DNA of 30,995 nucleotides from Clostridium sp. UBA6758. Its GTDB lineage: Bacteria; Bacillota; Clostridia; Clostridiales; Clostridiaceae. The DNA lies in contig DKGY01000071.1 of NCBI GenBank assembly GCA_002453475.1, forward strand, positions 158,444 to 189,438, in the 5' to 3' direction. The notes beneath the pieces were generated by a model that was not told the DNA's origin, made no database searches, and worked only from the letters and a program-made list of their open reading frames with translations. The position numbers were made by a program, and so were the translations under genes. Position 1 is the first letter of the stretch. Each line of letters opens with the position of its first letter. This document shows positions 16,430-25,800 of the stretch, one piece after another.

Positions 16430-17374
16430 TTATTTTGATACTGTAGCATTTACCTTGACTGTATCCTTCTTAAATATAAACATTAAAAATCTCACAAGCA
16501 CATATAGTACTATAATGATTGCAAGACCCTCTTGGAACTTAACTATATATTTTAACCAAGATACTCCTTTTTCTGCTTTTATTAAAAATCCATTAGTACC
16601 CTTCATTGCAATTGCACTTATTACCATAGGGAATGTAAACGCAGCATAACTTGGATAAAATTTAAGTCTTAAACCTTGTACAAGATACACAATTCCACAT
16701 AAGTATAATATCATTACTAATACTGCCAAAAATGTTACCATACCAATATTCTTTTCTGAAAAAGAATTTAAATATGCAGCTAGTGTAAGTGCAGCTGGTG
16801 CTGCAAATATTACTGTAGTTGGAAAAGCTGGTTCTGGAATTCCCTTTACTATAAGGGTTCTATACCCTAAAATTGGTACTAGTATAACAAGTGAAATAAA
16901 AGCAACCCAGAAAAAAACTTGTCCAAGTGGAGCTAAATTAAATCCTGGTGCAGTTATTCCACCTACACCTATGCCCACATAAACAATAAATGTGCTTGGA
17001 AACAACCTTTTGATATCAAATTTGAAAATAAAGTTTTTAGTATAAAATATTATTAGCCCTATATGGATCAATACTCCAACCCACCATAGAATAACTCCAG
17101 CTGTAAAAGATGTTTCCTTTAAATATCCTGCTAAAAGCATAACTCCCATGGAATAGGTAGGTATAACTGCTGCAATAACAGGATTTTTTATTTCCTCCTT
17201 TACCCCTTTCCAACAAGCTATAATCTTTATTGTAAGAAGTATTAATATTATTGCAGATAACGCTCCTAGAATATTTTTAAACATTATATTATATGATGAT
17301 AGTAAATTTCCTAACGAAGCTAGTGCAAGCATTACAGCTGCCATAGGTAATGGTATTTTTTTAATATAATTCAT
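16430..17374 (-). CDS. TDT-family (TehA/SLAC1-like) membrane channel/transporter
   Basis: The protein has ten predicted spans and the voltage-dependent anion channel fold shared by TehA, malic-acid transporters and SLAC1 (LPMAAVMLALASLGNLL, VPILGYRTLIVKG, PEPAFPTTVIFAAPAALTLAAYLNSF). I choose ATG 17374 (MNYIKKIPLP, 314 residues), since GAGG lies about 9 bases upstream. The frame is open from TTG 17389, immediately after the upstream stop. It is co-transcribed behind the cysteine-rich gene, ending at a terminator. Relatives move tellurite, dicarboxylates, sulfite or other small anions; the substrate here is unknown. Confidence 0.87.
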   Translation of the reverse strand: MNYIKKIPLPMAAVMLALASLGNLLSSYNIMFKNILGALSAIILILLTIKIIACWKGVKEEIKNPVIAAVIPTYSMGVMLLAGYLKETSFTAGVILWWVGVLIHIGLIIFYTKNFIFKFDIKRLFPSTFIVYVGIGVGGITAPGFNLAPLGQVFFWVAFISLVILVPILGYRTLIVKGIPEPAFPTTVIFAAPAALTLAAYLNSFSEKNIGMVTFLAVLVMILYLCGIVYLVQGLRLKFYPSYAAFTFPMVISAIAMKGTNGFLIKAEKGVSWLKYIVKFQEGLAIIIVLYVLVRFLMFIFKKDTVKVNATVSK

Positions 17375-17389
17375 ACTCATCTTCCTCAA

Positions 17390-17866
17390 CTATTCATCAA
17401 TATTTTCAATATTTAATTCTCTTACTATAATTTCTGCAGCTTTCTCAGCCATTTCTCCAGTAAATCTTATACATTGTGCTTTATGCTCTCCAGATGCCAT
17501 ATCCATACCTTTAGTTTGAACGCTGCAGCATAGGCATTTATGCTTTTGTTTAAAACTATCTTGTAATTCATAAGCTAATTGTAAAGCTTTAACACTCTTA
17601 GGATCTTGAGGATTGCTTCCCTTAGTTCTTCCAAAGAAATATCCTAGACATAAAACCGCTCCTGTAACAGCTCCACATGTACATTTTGATTTTCCAATGC
17701 CTACAGGGAATCCAGAAGCCATTGCAATCATTTCATCTGGCATGTTCACTTCAAAGTTATTTTTAATAGATGAAACTATAGCTTCTGAACAATAAAATTC
17801 TCCTTTTCTGAAATGTTCTTCTGCATCTTCTCTAACCTTTTTTACACTAATCTTTTCAATCATCAT
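17390..17866 (-). CDS. C_GCxxG_C_C family cysteine-rich protein
   Basis: A soluble 158-residue protein with eight cysteines: Cys26 (EFYCSEAI), Cys62, Cys64 and Cys73 (KCTCGAVTGAVLCLG), Cys111, Cys113 and Cys114 (KCLCCSV) and Cys132 (QCIRFTG). The spacing and CGAVTGAV core match the C_GCAxxG_C_C family (PF09719). It is thought to bind a cofactor or take part in redox chemistry, but has no established reaction. There is no signal peptide. GAGGG precedes ATG. Only 15 bases separate it from the chosen start of the downstream TDT channel, so they form one operon and probably handle the same anion or redox-active solute. Confidence 0.88.
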   Translation of the reverse strand: MMIEKISVKKVREDAEEHFRKGEFYCSEAIVSSIKNNFEVNMPDEMIAMASGFPVGIGKSKCTCGAVTGAVLCLGYFFGRTKGSNPQDPKSVKALQLAYELQDSFKQKHKCLCCSVQTKGMDMASGEHKAQCIRFTGEMAEKAAEIIVRELNIENIDE

Positions 17867-17971
17867 ATATACCCTCTTTCATACTCAATTCAAATACATT
17901 ATAACTATTTGTTAATAATTAAACTTTAATAATTACAACATTAAATAGTTATATTTTATCTATTTGAATTT

Positions 17972-17996
17972 CCAATAGGCTATGAATTCCTATTGG
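17972..17996. terminator. Short hairpin in the ung to cysteine-rich gene spacer
   Basis: CCAATAGG and CCTATTGG form a perfect 8-bp stem around CTATGAATT, about 110 bases after the ung stop. The T run is poor on both strands, so a terminator role is weakly supported. Confidence 0.35.
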
Positions 17997-18108
17997 TATG
18001 TTAGAAAAGCCATTGGATGTAAAGATAGATTTTCATAAATTGCTAGAGTTGAAACAAAACACTACTCAAATTAATTATCTTATTTAGAGATACTCTTTCC
18101 TATTCAAC

Positions 18109-18783
18109 TTAAATATTATGTATTTGCCAATCAATTTCATTTTGTTCTAAGGATTTTAATATATCATTGGTTTTAGAGAAATGCTTACATCCCATAAATC
18201 CTCTAGTTGCAGATAAAGGACTTGGATGTACTGTTGTTAAAATATAGTGATTAGGATTATTTATAAGTTTTGTTTTTTCCTTTGCATTATTTCCCCACAA
18301 TAAAAATACTATTGGCTTTTCTCTTTCATTTAATAATGATATTATTTTATCAGTAAAATTCTCCCACCCTTTATTTTTATGAGAGTTGGCCTCACCTTCC
18401 CTCACTGTAAGTACAGTATTTAAAAGCAACACTCCTTGTTTTGCCCACGGAACTAAATACCCATTGTTAGGAATATAGCAGCCTAAATCATTTTGTAATT
18501 CTTTATACATATTTAAAAGAGATGGTGGAATTCTAACTCCCGGTTGAACTGAAAAAGATAATCCATGTGCCTGACCAGCTCCATGATATGGATCTTGACC
18601 TAAGATTACTACCTTGACTTCTTCATAACTGGTCAATTTTAAAGCATTAAAAATATTATTCATATCCGGAAATATGTTTCTAGTTTTATATTCACTCACT
18701 AAAAATTGTCTTAATTCTATATAGTAAGGCTTATCAAACTCACCTTTTAACTTTTCATCCCAAGAATTTTCTATGATAACCAT
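18109..18783 (-). CDS. ung: Uracil-DNA glycosylase, family 1
   Basis: Removes uracil from DNA to begin base-excision repair. The water-activating loop GQDPYHG holds catalytic Asp64, and the second motif [11 protein letters not shown] holds the leucine-loop His. [12 protein letters not shown] is also typical of the family. I choose ATG 18783 (224 residues): GGGTGA lies 7 bases upstream, while an upstream in-frame TTG at 18789 would overlap that site. Length is normal for bacterial Ung. Confidence 0.97.
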   Translation of the reverse strand: MVIIENSWDEKLKGEFDKPYYIELRQFLVSEYKTRNIFPDMNNIFNALKLTSYEEVKVVILGQDPYHGAGQAHGLSFSVQPGVRIPPSLLNMYKELQNDLGCYIPNNGYLVPWAKQGVLLLNTVLTVREGEANSHKNKGWENFTDKIISLLNEREKPIVFLLWGNNAKEKTKLINNPNHYILTTVHPSPLSATRGFMGCKHFSKTNDILKSLEQNEIDWQIHNI

Positions 18784-18860
18784 GTTCAATCACCCTTTCC
18801 ATTAATTATCTAATTATATGATTGCTTATAAGTACTTTTATGTCAATAGCCTTATATTAA

Positions 18861-18895
18861 GGAAAGCCCTTCTGCTACCTTGCAGAAAGGCTTTC
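18861..18895 (-). terminator. Hairpin following the 38-residue ORF
   Basis: GGAAAGCC(C)TTCTGC and GCAGAA(A)GGCTTTCC form a strong 14-bp stem with one internal mismatch around TACCTT. It lies 43 bases after the stop of the small minus-strand ORF, which supports that ORF being a separate transcription unit. The T tract is short. Confidence 0.65.
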
Positions 18896-18937
18896 CACTA
18901 TTTATTATAACAATAAAACCATTATACTATCATGATA

Positions 18938-19054
18938 TTATTTTCGGTGAATACCCCGTTCTTTATCCCATGATAACTCTTCTTTAAATTTCCTAAGTTG
19001 TTGCTTTGTTTTCGGGCTAGTAGCTATATGCGTAGATTGATAAACATTCTTCAT
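18938..19054 (-). CDS. Small conserved-looking protein of unknown function (38 aa)
   Basis: ATG 19054 is preceded by a perfect AAGGAGG with an 8-base spacer. The 39-codon frame encodes a basic, soluble peptide: it opens MKNVYQSTHIATSPKTKQQ and ends LSWDKERGIHRK. There is no signal peptide, membrane segment or cysteine. A strong hairpin follows the stop. I do not recognise the family. Its size and composition would suit a small spore or stress protein, but nothing specific shows this. The ribosome binding site, isolated position and terminator make it likely to be a real gene rather than a chance ORF. Confidence 0.6.
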   Translation of the reverse strand: MKNVYQSTHIATSPKTKQQLRKFKEELSWDKERGIHRK

Positions 19055-19272
19055 AAGCTATTCCTCCTTCAAATTCTCGTTTCTATGAAAATCACTTAAA
19101 CATTCACAGGCATGAAAACTTACTACAAAACAAATAATGATTTTATTGGTATGATAATAGTATGTCACCAAAAAATTTTTTTATGTATTTATTAAATAGT
19201 TTTTTATTTTTGAAATCACATTCCTATTTAAATTGTATATTATAATAATGTAATACTATTAAGGAGCATGTT

Positions 19273-20379
19273 ATGTTCATTAGGAGACCCTATGATATAA
19301 ACTCACAAGATTTTTATACTGATAGATACTTAGATGACGAAGAAAACTGTAAAGAGTGTTTTGACGAAAGGATAATACCTCCATTTTTACCCGGAGGTCC
19401 TGGTCCATCAATACCACCAAGGCCTCAACCAGGAACTCCTCCAAGACCTCAACCTGGAACTCCTCCAAGACCACAGTCTGGACCACCAGGCCCTCCTCCA
19501 AACATGACGCCCCAAAAATCATTTTCTGGAGGACCTCAAACTTTTGCCGTATCACCTGGCTCTATAAGGCCATGTAGATTTCAATTTGTATATATATGGC
19601 TTCGTAATGGAAATTCTTTTTGGGCGTGGCTTATTAATGTAGATAGACGAACTGCATATGGTTTTAGATGGACTGGTTGGAGATGGGTTTACTTTGGTGT
19701 AAGCTTAAATAGAATAGATTACTTTGAGTGTTTTGGTAGACGTTATACACCACCGGAAGATAACAACATGATTAATTTGGAAACTCAAGTATTATCACCT
19801 TCACAATTTAAGCTTGAATATCCATTTATTCAAAGTGGTGGAAATGAAGATACTAATGCTATAGTCAATCAAGAAATTATTGATACATTAAACGCCTTGT
19901 GGCTTAATGAAGTTTTAATCCCTGAAAAAGTTAATTTTTTCACAGTAGAAAGCGCTTATGAAGTTCCACTAAATTCAAATGGTTTGTTAAGTATAGTAAT
20001 GTCTTTGTACACAGAAACTGAAGATAATCCAACTGGCAGTACTTTATTCAATTCTTTAACTATGGACGTAAATACTGGAGAAGTTTATGACTTTGGTGAT
20101 TTATTTAATAGTAGCATGAACTATACTGAGATTATTAGTGATATAGCTAAAGAAAAGGCTAATGAAATGAATATGAACTTCACTACACCATATACTGGAG
20201 TTACTGACACTCAAAAATTCTACTTAACTCCAGAAGGCTTAGTATTATATTATCAAGTTGGTGAATTCACACCAGCTTCTAGTGGGCTATTTAGAATTAC
20301 TATTCTTTATAATGAACTTTCAAATATTTTATATCCAGAAGGCCCAATAGTTCGACTTATTCAAAATCAGTTACTATAA
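19273..20379 (+). CDS. Pro-rich / Trp-rich protein with DUF3298-like C-terminal domain
   Basis: The 368-residue protein has three parts. Residues 1-35 are polar and acidic with two cysteines (ENCKECFDERI). Residues 36-85 are proline-rich with 8-residue repeats (PRPQPGTP). Residues 95-160 form an aromatic-rich unit (NGNSFWAWLINVD, FRWTGWRWVYFG, RIDYFECFGRRY). From about 170 the sequence resembles the DUF3298/RsiV-type domain (TMDVNTGEVYDFGDLF, FYLTPEGLVLYYQ). No signal peptide or anchor is visible, unlike most DUF3298 proteins. AAGGAG lies 6 bases before the ATG. A coat-like or surface structural role is possible but unproven. A strong terminator follows. Confidence 0.75.
   Translation: MFIRRPYDINSQDFYTDRYLDDEENCKECFDERIIPPFLPGGPGPSIPPRPQPGTPPRPQPGTPPRPQSGPPGPPPNMTPQKSFSGGPQTFAVSPGSIRPCRFQFVYIWLRNGNSFWAWLINVDRRTAYGFRWTGWRWVYFGVSLNRIDYFECFGRRYTPPEDNNMINLETQVLSPSQFKLEYPFIQSGGNEDTNAIVNQEIIDTLNALWLNEVLIPEKVNFFTVESAYEVPLNSNGLLSIVMSLYTETEDNPTGSTLFNSLTMDVNTGEVYDFGDLFNSSMNYTEIISDIAKEKANEMNMNFTTPYTGVTDTQKFYLTPEGLVLYYQVGEFTPASSGLFRITILYNELSNILYPEGPIVRLIQNQLL
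19417..19488 (+). repeat. 24-bp coding tandem repeat, three copies
   Basis: Units at 19417-19440, 19441-19464 and 19465-19488 encode PRPQPGTP, PRPQPGTP and PRPQSGPP. The first two differ at only two bases (positions 6 and 15), showing recent duplication; the third has drifted. Copy number may vary between strains. Confidence 0.85.
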
Positions 20380-20443
20380 TGTGAATAACTATACCATTTA
20401 ACACTTATTATTTCCACCCTAATAAGTTAATTAATTATAAAGT

Positions 20444-20477
20444 AGGACTTATTTAAAATTTAATTTTAAATAAGTCC
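20444..20477. terminator. Terminator after the DUF3298-like gene
   Basis: AGGACTTATTTAAAAT and ATTTTAAATAAGTCCT form a perfect long stem around TTA/AT-rich bases, followed by TTACTTAATTTT, 65 bases after the stop. Confidence 0.88.
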
Positions 20478-20590
20478 TTTACTTAATTTTAGAGTAAGTA
20501 TTATTTAAAAGAACATATTATATAAATATTTTTAGCTGTATAATATTATTATATAAATATATTTTTAATTTAGAGGGTAGGTTTTAACTT

Positions 20591-21061
20591 ATGTATAATT
20601 ATCTCACTGAAGAAGCACTTAAAATTTTAAAAGATGAACTTGAACACAGAAAAAATGTAGTAAGATTTCAGATAAATGAAGAATTAAAAGAAGCTAGAGC
20701 TCATGGTGACTTAAGTGAAAATTTTGAGTATAAAGCAGCTAAAAAGAATAGAGCTGACAATAACAGACGCATGGGTCACCTAGAAAGAATGATCAGAACT
20801 GCTAAAATAATTAATGATGACACATCAGAAAATCAAGTTGGTATTGGGAAAATTGTAACTCTAAGATTTTTAGATGATGATGAGGAGGAAGCGTTTACCA
20901 TGGTAACCACAGTTGAAGCGGATCCTCTTAACAATAAAATTAGCATAGAGTGTCCTTTAGGGAAAGCATTATACAAAAAAAACTTAGGTGAAAAAATAGA
21001 GGTTACATCACCAGATGGCTCTTATAGTGTAATCATAGAAAAGCTTGAAATGATAAAATAA
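20591..21061 (+). CDS. GreA-family transcription elongation factor
   Basis: This 156-residue protein has the N-terminal antiparallel coiled coil with the acidic tip (ARAHGDLSENFEYKAAK), whose Asp and Glu residues stimulate RNA cleavage in backtracked RNA polymerase. The C-terminal FKBP-like domain follows (GKIVTLRFLDDDEEEAF, then SIECPLGKALYKKNLGEKI). The typical ISPDSPLGKAL motif is altered to IECPLGKAL, and the N-terminus lacks the usual MT/SEKE start. It may therefore be a GreA paralogue rather than the housekeeping copy. It appears monocistronic between terminators at 20444 and 21091. Confidence 0.9.
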   Translation: MYNYLTEEALKILKDELEHRKNVVRFQINEELKEARAHGDLSENFEYKAAKKNRADNNRRMGHLERMIRTAKIINDDTSENQVGIGKIVTLRFLDDDEEEAFTMVTTVEADPLNNKISIECPLGKALYKKNLGEKIEVTSPDGSYSVIIEKLEMIK

Positions 21062-21090
21062 TAAAATATACGTAAAGTTATAAATATAAC

Positions 21091-21160
21091 AAAAGTGGCT
21101 GTCTCAAAATAAGCTAATTTTTAAATTAATGTTTAGCGAATTATTTTGATACAGCCTTTT
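21091..21160. terminator. Bidirectional terminator, greA-like gene / MATE gene
   Basis: AAAAG-GGCTGT-TCAAAATAA pairs with TTATTTTGA-ACAGCC-TTTT over about 20 positions with small mismatches, then T-rich sequence on both strands. It sits between convergent genes. Confidence 0.82.
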
Positions 21161-21181
21161 ACTTTATTATTTAATTTTATA

Positions 21182-22555
21182 TTAAGCCACTTCTACAGAT
21201 ATACTATCTTGTAATAAATTCTTCTTCTTAGTCATGTAATATAGAATAATCACAATAGTTATTCCTTTAAGCACACTACTCATGCTAATGCTCCACCAAA
21301 CTCCATCTATACCTAAAATATTAGGTGATGATAATATCATAGATGCCGGAACTCTAAGGCCTGTCAATATAATGCTTACAGCAGCTGGTATATATGTTCG
21401 TCCTAAACCATTAAACATTCCTACTGTTGTAATCTCAATACACATAAATAATTGAGAATATCCAAGTATTCTTAAATAATCCTTTCCTAACATTATAGCC
21501 TCTTTTTCTTTTATAAATATTGAAAATATTCCTTCTCCGCCTATTATTAGTACTAGAGTTGCTAAAATTCCAACTACACCTGCTATAAAAATAGTGGCCT
21601 TATATCCTTCCTTAATTCTATCATATTTTTTAGCTCCATAATTATATCCTATAATAGGCTGTACCCCTTGGTTTAATCCAAAAATTGGCATAAGGATTAT
21701 CATAGTTATACTATTTACTATAGTCATTGCTCCTATAGCTAGATCTCCTCCATAATTCCTTAAAGCATTATTTGATATTACTTGAACTATACTTGCTGCA
21801 ATTTGCATGCTAAATGGTGACATTCCTATAGCAAATATAGCTAATATTATCTTTTTCTCTAGCTTAAAGTTTTTAACTTTAACTCTCAGATTAGCGTTTC
21901 CTCTTAAGAAGAAGCTTACTCCCCATATAGCTGAAGCAATTTGAGCTATTACTGTAGCTATAGCTCCCCCTTTAACTCCCATTCCTAATGTAAATATAAA
22001 TATTGGGTCAAGAATTACATTAGTAATTGCTCCTATAAGCATAGATGCCATAGCTATATTAGGACTTCCACTAGCTCTTATGGTGTGGTTTAGTCCGAAA
22101 CTTAACATATTAAATATAGTACCTATGAATATAATCTGCATGTACTCTTCAGCATATACTAGTGTGCTTGAACTAGCTCCAAACATTCTTAGTATATCCT
22201 TTCCCCAGATTAATCCTATAGCTGTTATAGCTAAGCTAATGATTATAATTAAAGTAAAAGCATTTCCTAGAATCTTCTCTGCTTCTTCCTTTTTATTTTG
22301 TCCTAATCTTATGGAAATAGTAGTAGCAGTACCTATTCCAACTAACATACCAAACCCTAATATAATAGTTGATATTGGCATAGTTACTCCAATACCTGTA
22401 ATTGCTAAATTTCCTACCTCTGGAATGTGTCCTATGAACATTCTATCTATAATATTATATAATGCGTTAACCAGCATACCAATGATGGCTGGTATAGAAA
22501 ACTTAAGTAATAATTTTGTGATTTTTTCTTCACCTAGTGCGTTTTGTCTACCCAT
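21182..22555 (-). CDS. MATE-family efflux transporter (MepA-like)
   Basis: A 457-residue inner-membrane antiporter with 12 spans in two MatE halves (start KLLLKFSIPAIIGMLVNALY; IDRMFIGHIPEVGNLAITGI is the typical first-half motif). The second half begins near residue 235. Length and motifs fit the MepA/NorM group, which exports cationic drugs or metabolites using Na+ or H+. AGAAGGGAG precedes the ATG. A leader of roughly 190 bases contains two related dyads (22600-22689), suggesting regulation at the RNA or operator level. Substrate is unknown. Confidence 0.92.
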   Translation of the reverse strand: MGRQNALGEEKITKLLLKFSIPAIIGMLVNALYNIIDRMFIGHIPEVGNLAITGIGVTMPISTIILGFGMLVGIGTATTISIRLGQNKKEEAEKILGNAFTLIIIISLAITAIGLIWGKDILRMFGASSSTLVYAEEYMQIIFIGTIFNMLSFGLNHTIRASGSPNIAMASMLIGAITNVILDPIFIFTLGMGVKGGAIATVIAQIASAIWGVSFFLRGNANLRVKVKNFKLEKKIILAIFAIGMSPFSMQIAASIVQVISNNALRNYGGDLAIGAMTIVNSITMIILMPIFGLNQGVQPIIGYNYGAKKYDRIKEGYKATIFIAGVVGILATLVLIIGGEGIFSIFIKEKEAIMLGKDYLRILGYSQLFMCIEITTVGMFNGLGRTYIPAAVSIILTGLRVPASMILSSPNILGIDGVWWSISMSSVLKGITIVIILYYMTKKKNLLQDSISVEVA

Positions 22556-22599
22556 GTAGTATCTCCCTTCTAAATTAAATTGTCTTTCTAAGTACTAAT

Positions 22600-22626
22600 G
22601 CAAGGTTAGAAAACTCGTAACCTTGC
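22600..22626 (-). promoter_or_regulatory. MATE leader dyad 2 (AAGGTTA/TAACCTT)
   Basis: GCAAGGTTA and TAACCTTGC form a perfect 9-bp stem with a 9-base loop, 45 bases upstream of the MATE start. It shares the AAGGTTA half-site with the dyad at 22666, so arms of the two could pair in alternative ways. Confidence 0.6.
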
Positions 22627-22665
22627 AAAATACTTCTTAGAATATTTATTACATAACAGACAATT

Positions 22666-22689
22666 AAGGTTAAGGTACCCCTTAACCTT
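22666..22689 (-). promoter_or_regulatory. MATE leader dyad 1 (AAGGTTAAGG/CCTTAACCTT)
   Basis: AAGGTTAAGG and CCTTAACCTT form perfect 10-bp arms around TACC, about 110 bases upstream of the MATE start. TATAAT-like sequences around 22745-22760 on the minus strand would put both dyads inside the transcript. Confidence 0.6.
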
Positions 22690-22797
22690 TAAATTCTCAT
22701 GTTATAAGTTTTAAGTGCTTTTTAATTTAAACATTATTTTTATAATATAATTATACTCCATACATCTTATTTTTTCAAACATTTATTTCGATATACT

Positions 22798-22842
22798 AAA
22801 AATACCATTATCTAAAGATAATTAATTCATAATGGTATTTTT
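22798..22842. terminator. Terminator of the SNF2 helicase gene
   Basis: AAAAATACCATTAT and ATAATGGTATTTTT form a perfect 14-bp stem with a self-complementary inner loop (TTATCTAAAGATAA). T runs lie on both strands; the helicase stop is 41 bases away. Confidence 0.9.
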
Positions 22843-22882
22843 CAACTCAAACCGAGTACAATACCTTTCAGATAGAGCCTTA

Positions 22883-25800
22883 TTATGAAAATAACTCCTC
22901 TAGTTCTTTTTCACTAATAGATGATAAAACTAGCTCTGTGTGCTCTTCTCCATCTATCACTTTCTCTATGATTTCTTTTTTCTTTTCTTGAATATTATAA
23001 ATCTTTTCTTCTATGGTACCCTTAGCTATAAGTTTTATTACCTCCACAGTATTCTTTTGTCCAATTCTATGAGCTCTATCCACAGCCTGTTCCTCCACCG
23101 CTGGGTTCCACCATGGGTCAAAGTGAATTACCATATCTGCTGAGGTGAGATTAAGTCCTGTTCCCCCAGCCTTTAAAGAGATTAAAAATATTGATGGCTC
23201 GCCCTCATTAAACTCTCTAACTAAGTTCATTCTATCTTTAGATGGAACTGAGCCATCTAAATACATAGTGTTTACACCCTTTTTATTTAACTTTTCTCTT
23301 ATACTCCCTAGAATTGTAGTAAACTGAGAAAATAGTAAAACCTTATGATTATTCTCTAAAGCTTCTTCTAAGATGTCATAAAGGGCGTTATACTTTCCAC
23401 TATCTCCTTTATAATTTTCTATAAAAGAAGCTGGATCACAACAAATTTGTCTAAGTCTAGTGATAAGTGATAATATCTTCATCCTACTTTTGTTAAAGCC
23501 TTTTTCCTTTATTTCCTGTTCCATCTCTTCTTTATAAGCATCTACATAAGAATAGTATAGTTTTTTCTGTTCTGAAGTCATATCCACCACGATTTTATGT
23601 TCTATCTTTGGAGGTAGTTCAAGGGCTACATCCCTTTTAAATCTTCTTAAAATAAATGGTTTTATAAGCTTTAATAATTCTTCTAAAGCCTTGTCATCCT
23701 TTTCTTTTACTATAGGCAATTCAAAGTTTTTATTGAACTTCCCATGGGTTTTGAGATATCCAGACATTATAAAGTCAAAGATAGACCAAAGCTCTGTAAG
23801 TGAGTTCTCTATAGGTGTTCCAGTCATAGCAAACTTACTTTTGGCTTGTATTGATTTAACAGATTCTGCGTTTAAGGAAGTTGGATTCTTAATATACTGA
23901 GCTTCATCGATAATACAAATATCAAATTTCATCTTTTCATAGTATCCTAAATCCCTTCTTATTAAAGCATAAGATGTAATTATTACATCATATTCTTCCA
24001 TATCTTCTAATAAAGCTTCTCTCTCTCCTTTACTTCCACTTATAGCTACAATCTTTAGCTCCTTAGAAAACTTTTCAAATTCCATAACCCAGTTATAAAC
24101 TAAAGAAGTAGGACATACAATTAGTGCCTTATTTTTCAAATTACCTTCTTGTTTTTCCGAATTTATAAATGTTATAGCTTGAAGAGTTTTACCAAGTCCC
24201 ATCTCGTCTCCTAGAATCCCGCCAAAGCCACATTGAGCTAAGGTTTTAAACCACTTAAATCCAATTACTTGATAAGCTCTTAATACCGACTCTTGTTCTT
24301 CTGGAACTCTATATTCATTACTATTTACATCTTTTATATTATCTATAAGATTTTTAAAGCCTTTATTTCTTGTGATAAAACTCAATGCCCCCTTATTAAT
24401 CTTATCATCTATATATAAGGACGCATACTTAGGTATTTCTACACTTCCACTAGCTAACTTTGAAATTGATATGTCAAAGTTATCAATAACAGAATAAATA
24501 TCTTTAATTTCACTGCCTTGAAGTGGAATTATAGAACCATTCTTTAGTTTGTAGTATTTTTTCTTCTGTTTAATAGAAGTTAATGTTTCCTTTAATTCTT
24601 CTCTAGAAATTCCTTCAATATTAAAATTAAATTCTAAAAGATCCAAGTCATTTAGTCGAATACTAGAATTAAAAGATTTAGGCGTTAATATTTTTATCTC
24701 CTTGAAGCTGTCAGAGTAGTAGACATCACCTGCCTCGGCTAGTTCCTCCACTCCATAGGTTAAAAACTCCACTAAATCTTCTTCATCTTCAATATAAAGA
24801 TTATTATCTCTATTTTTAAAACCAAGTCCAAAAAGCTTCTCTATAATTTTTCTTTCCTTCACTAAATCTCTAATAAGTATATCTTCACTAGTATCTTTAG
24901 ATATTCCAACTTCTATTTCATTTAATGACTTTTGATTTTCTTCTTTTATATTTTTCTTTTCATTTTTTAAGTCATAATAAAAGCTTTCCTCCCCATAATT
25001 GAATTTCACATCACAAGTTACTGTATCCTTCTCCTTATCTAAATAAAATTCTGTTATTAAAGGTTCTTCTTTTATAAGCTCCTTTACACTTTCATCTTTA
25101 ATAACAATGGGACTTATGCTCTTTAATTTTGGGAGAATAAAATTTGCCACATCGTTAATACTGCTTCTTTCAAAGGATATAGTATTATTTTCAGACTTCG
25201 TAAATGCTCTATGAAGTGGAATAAAATCACCTTTTTCCTTTTCAGACAATAGATATAAAGTATTATTTAGATAATATAGTCCTGTATCTTCACAAATTAC
25301 CTGTGGAACTTCACCGTTCATATCTATATTCAGATTATCGCCCTTCATAAACATATAAAAACTAGTAGGTATACTTCCTAATGAAACAGTTGTATCTTTA
25401 TGATACTCTCCCTTATATTCTAAATTGATGACTTTCCCATTTTTAATGGTTAGGATATTTTTAAGTTGACCCTCTGAAAGAAATACTCTTTTCCCACTAA
25501 AGAATACAGAACGATTAGTATATACTCTATTCATTACTTCTAAATTCAAATCATAAACTTCCTTTATAATGTTCATGATTTCCTGATCTTTATCTTTGAA
25601 CATATACTTAGTATTATTATACTGGAGTTCTTTTCCAAAATTAATAGTTCCGCCACTTCTATACATACACTCCATAAGTTCACGAATATTTTTTACCACA
25701 TACAACCTACTAGTTCCTATCTTTAACTCTAAATAATAACTTTTTTTCTTATTACCATAGTGTTCATCCTCTACTACTAAAGTAACATCCATATTTAGAG

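Noticed and set aside
22600..22689. Mini-ykkC (guanidine-II) riboswitch upstream of the MATE gene
   Set aside because: Two stem-loops are present, but they do not both carry ACGR loops; the first has a GGTA-type loop.
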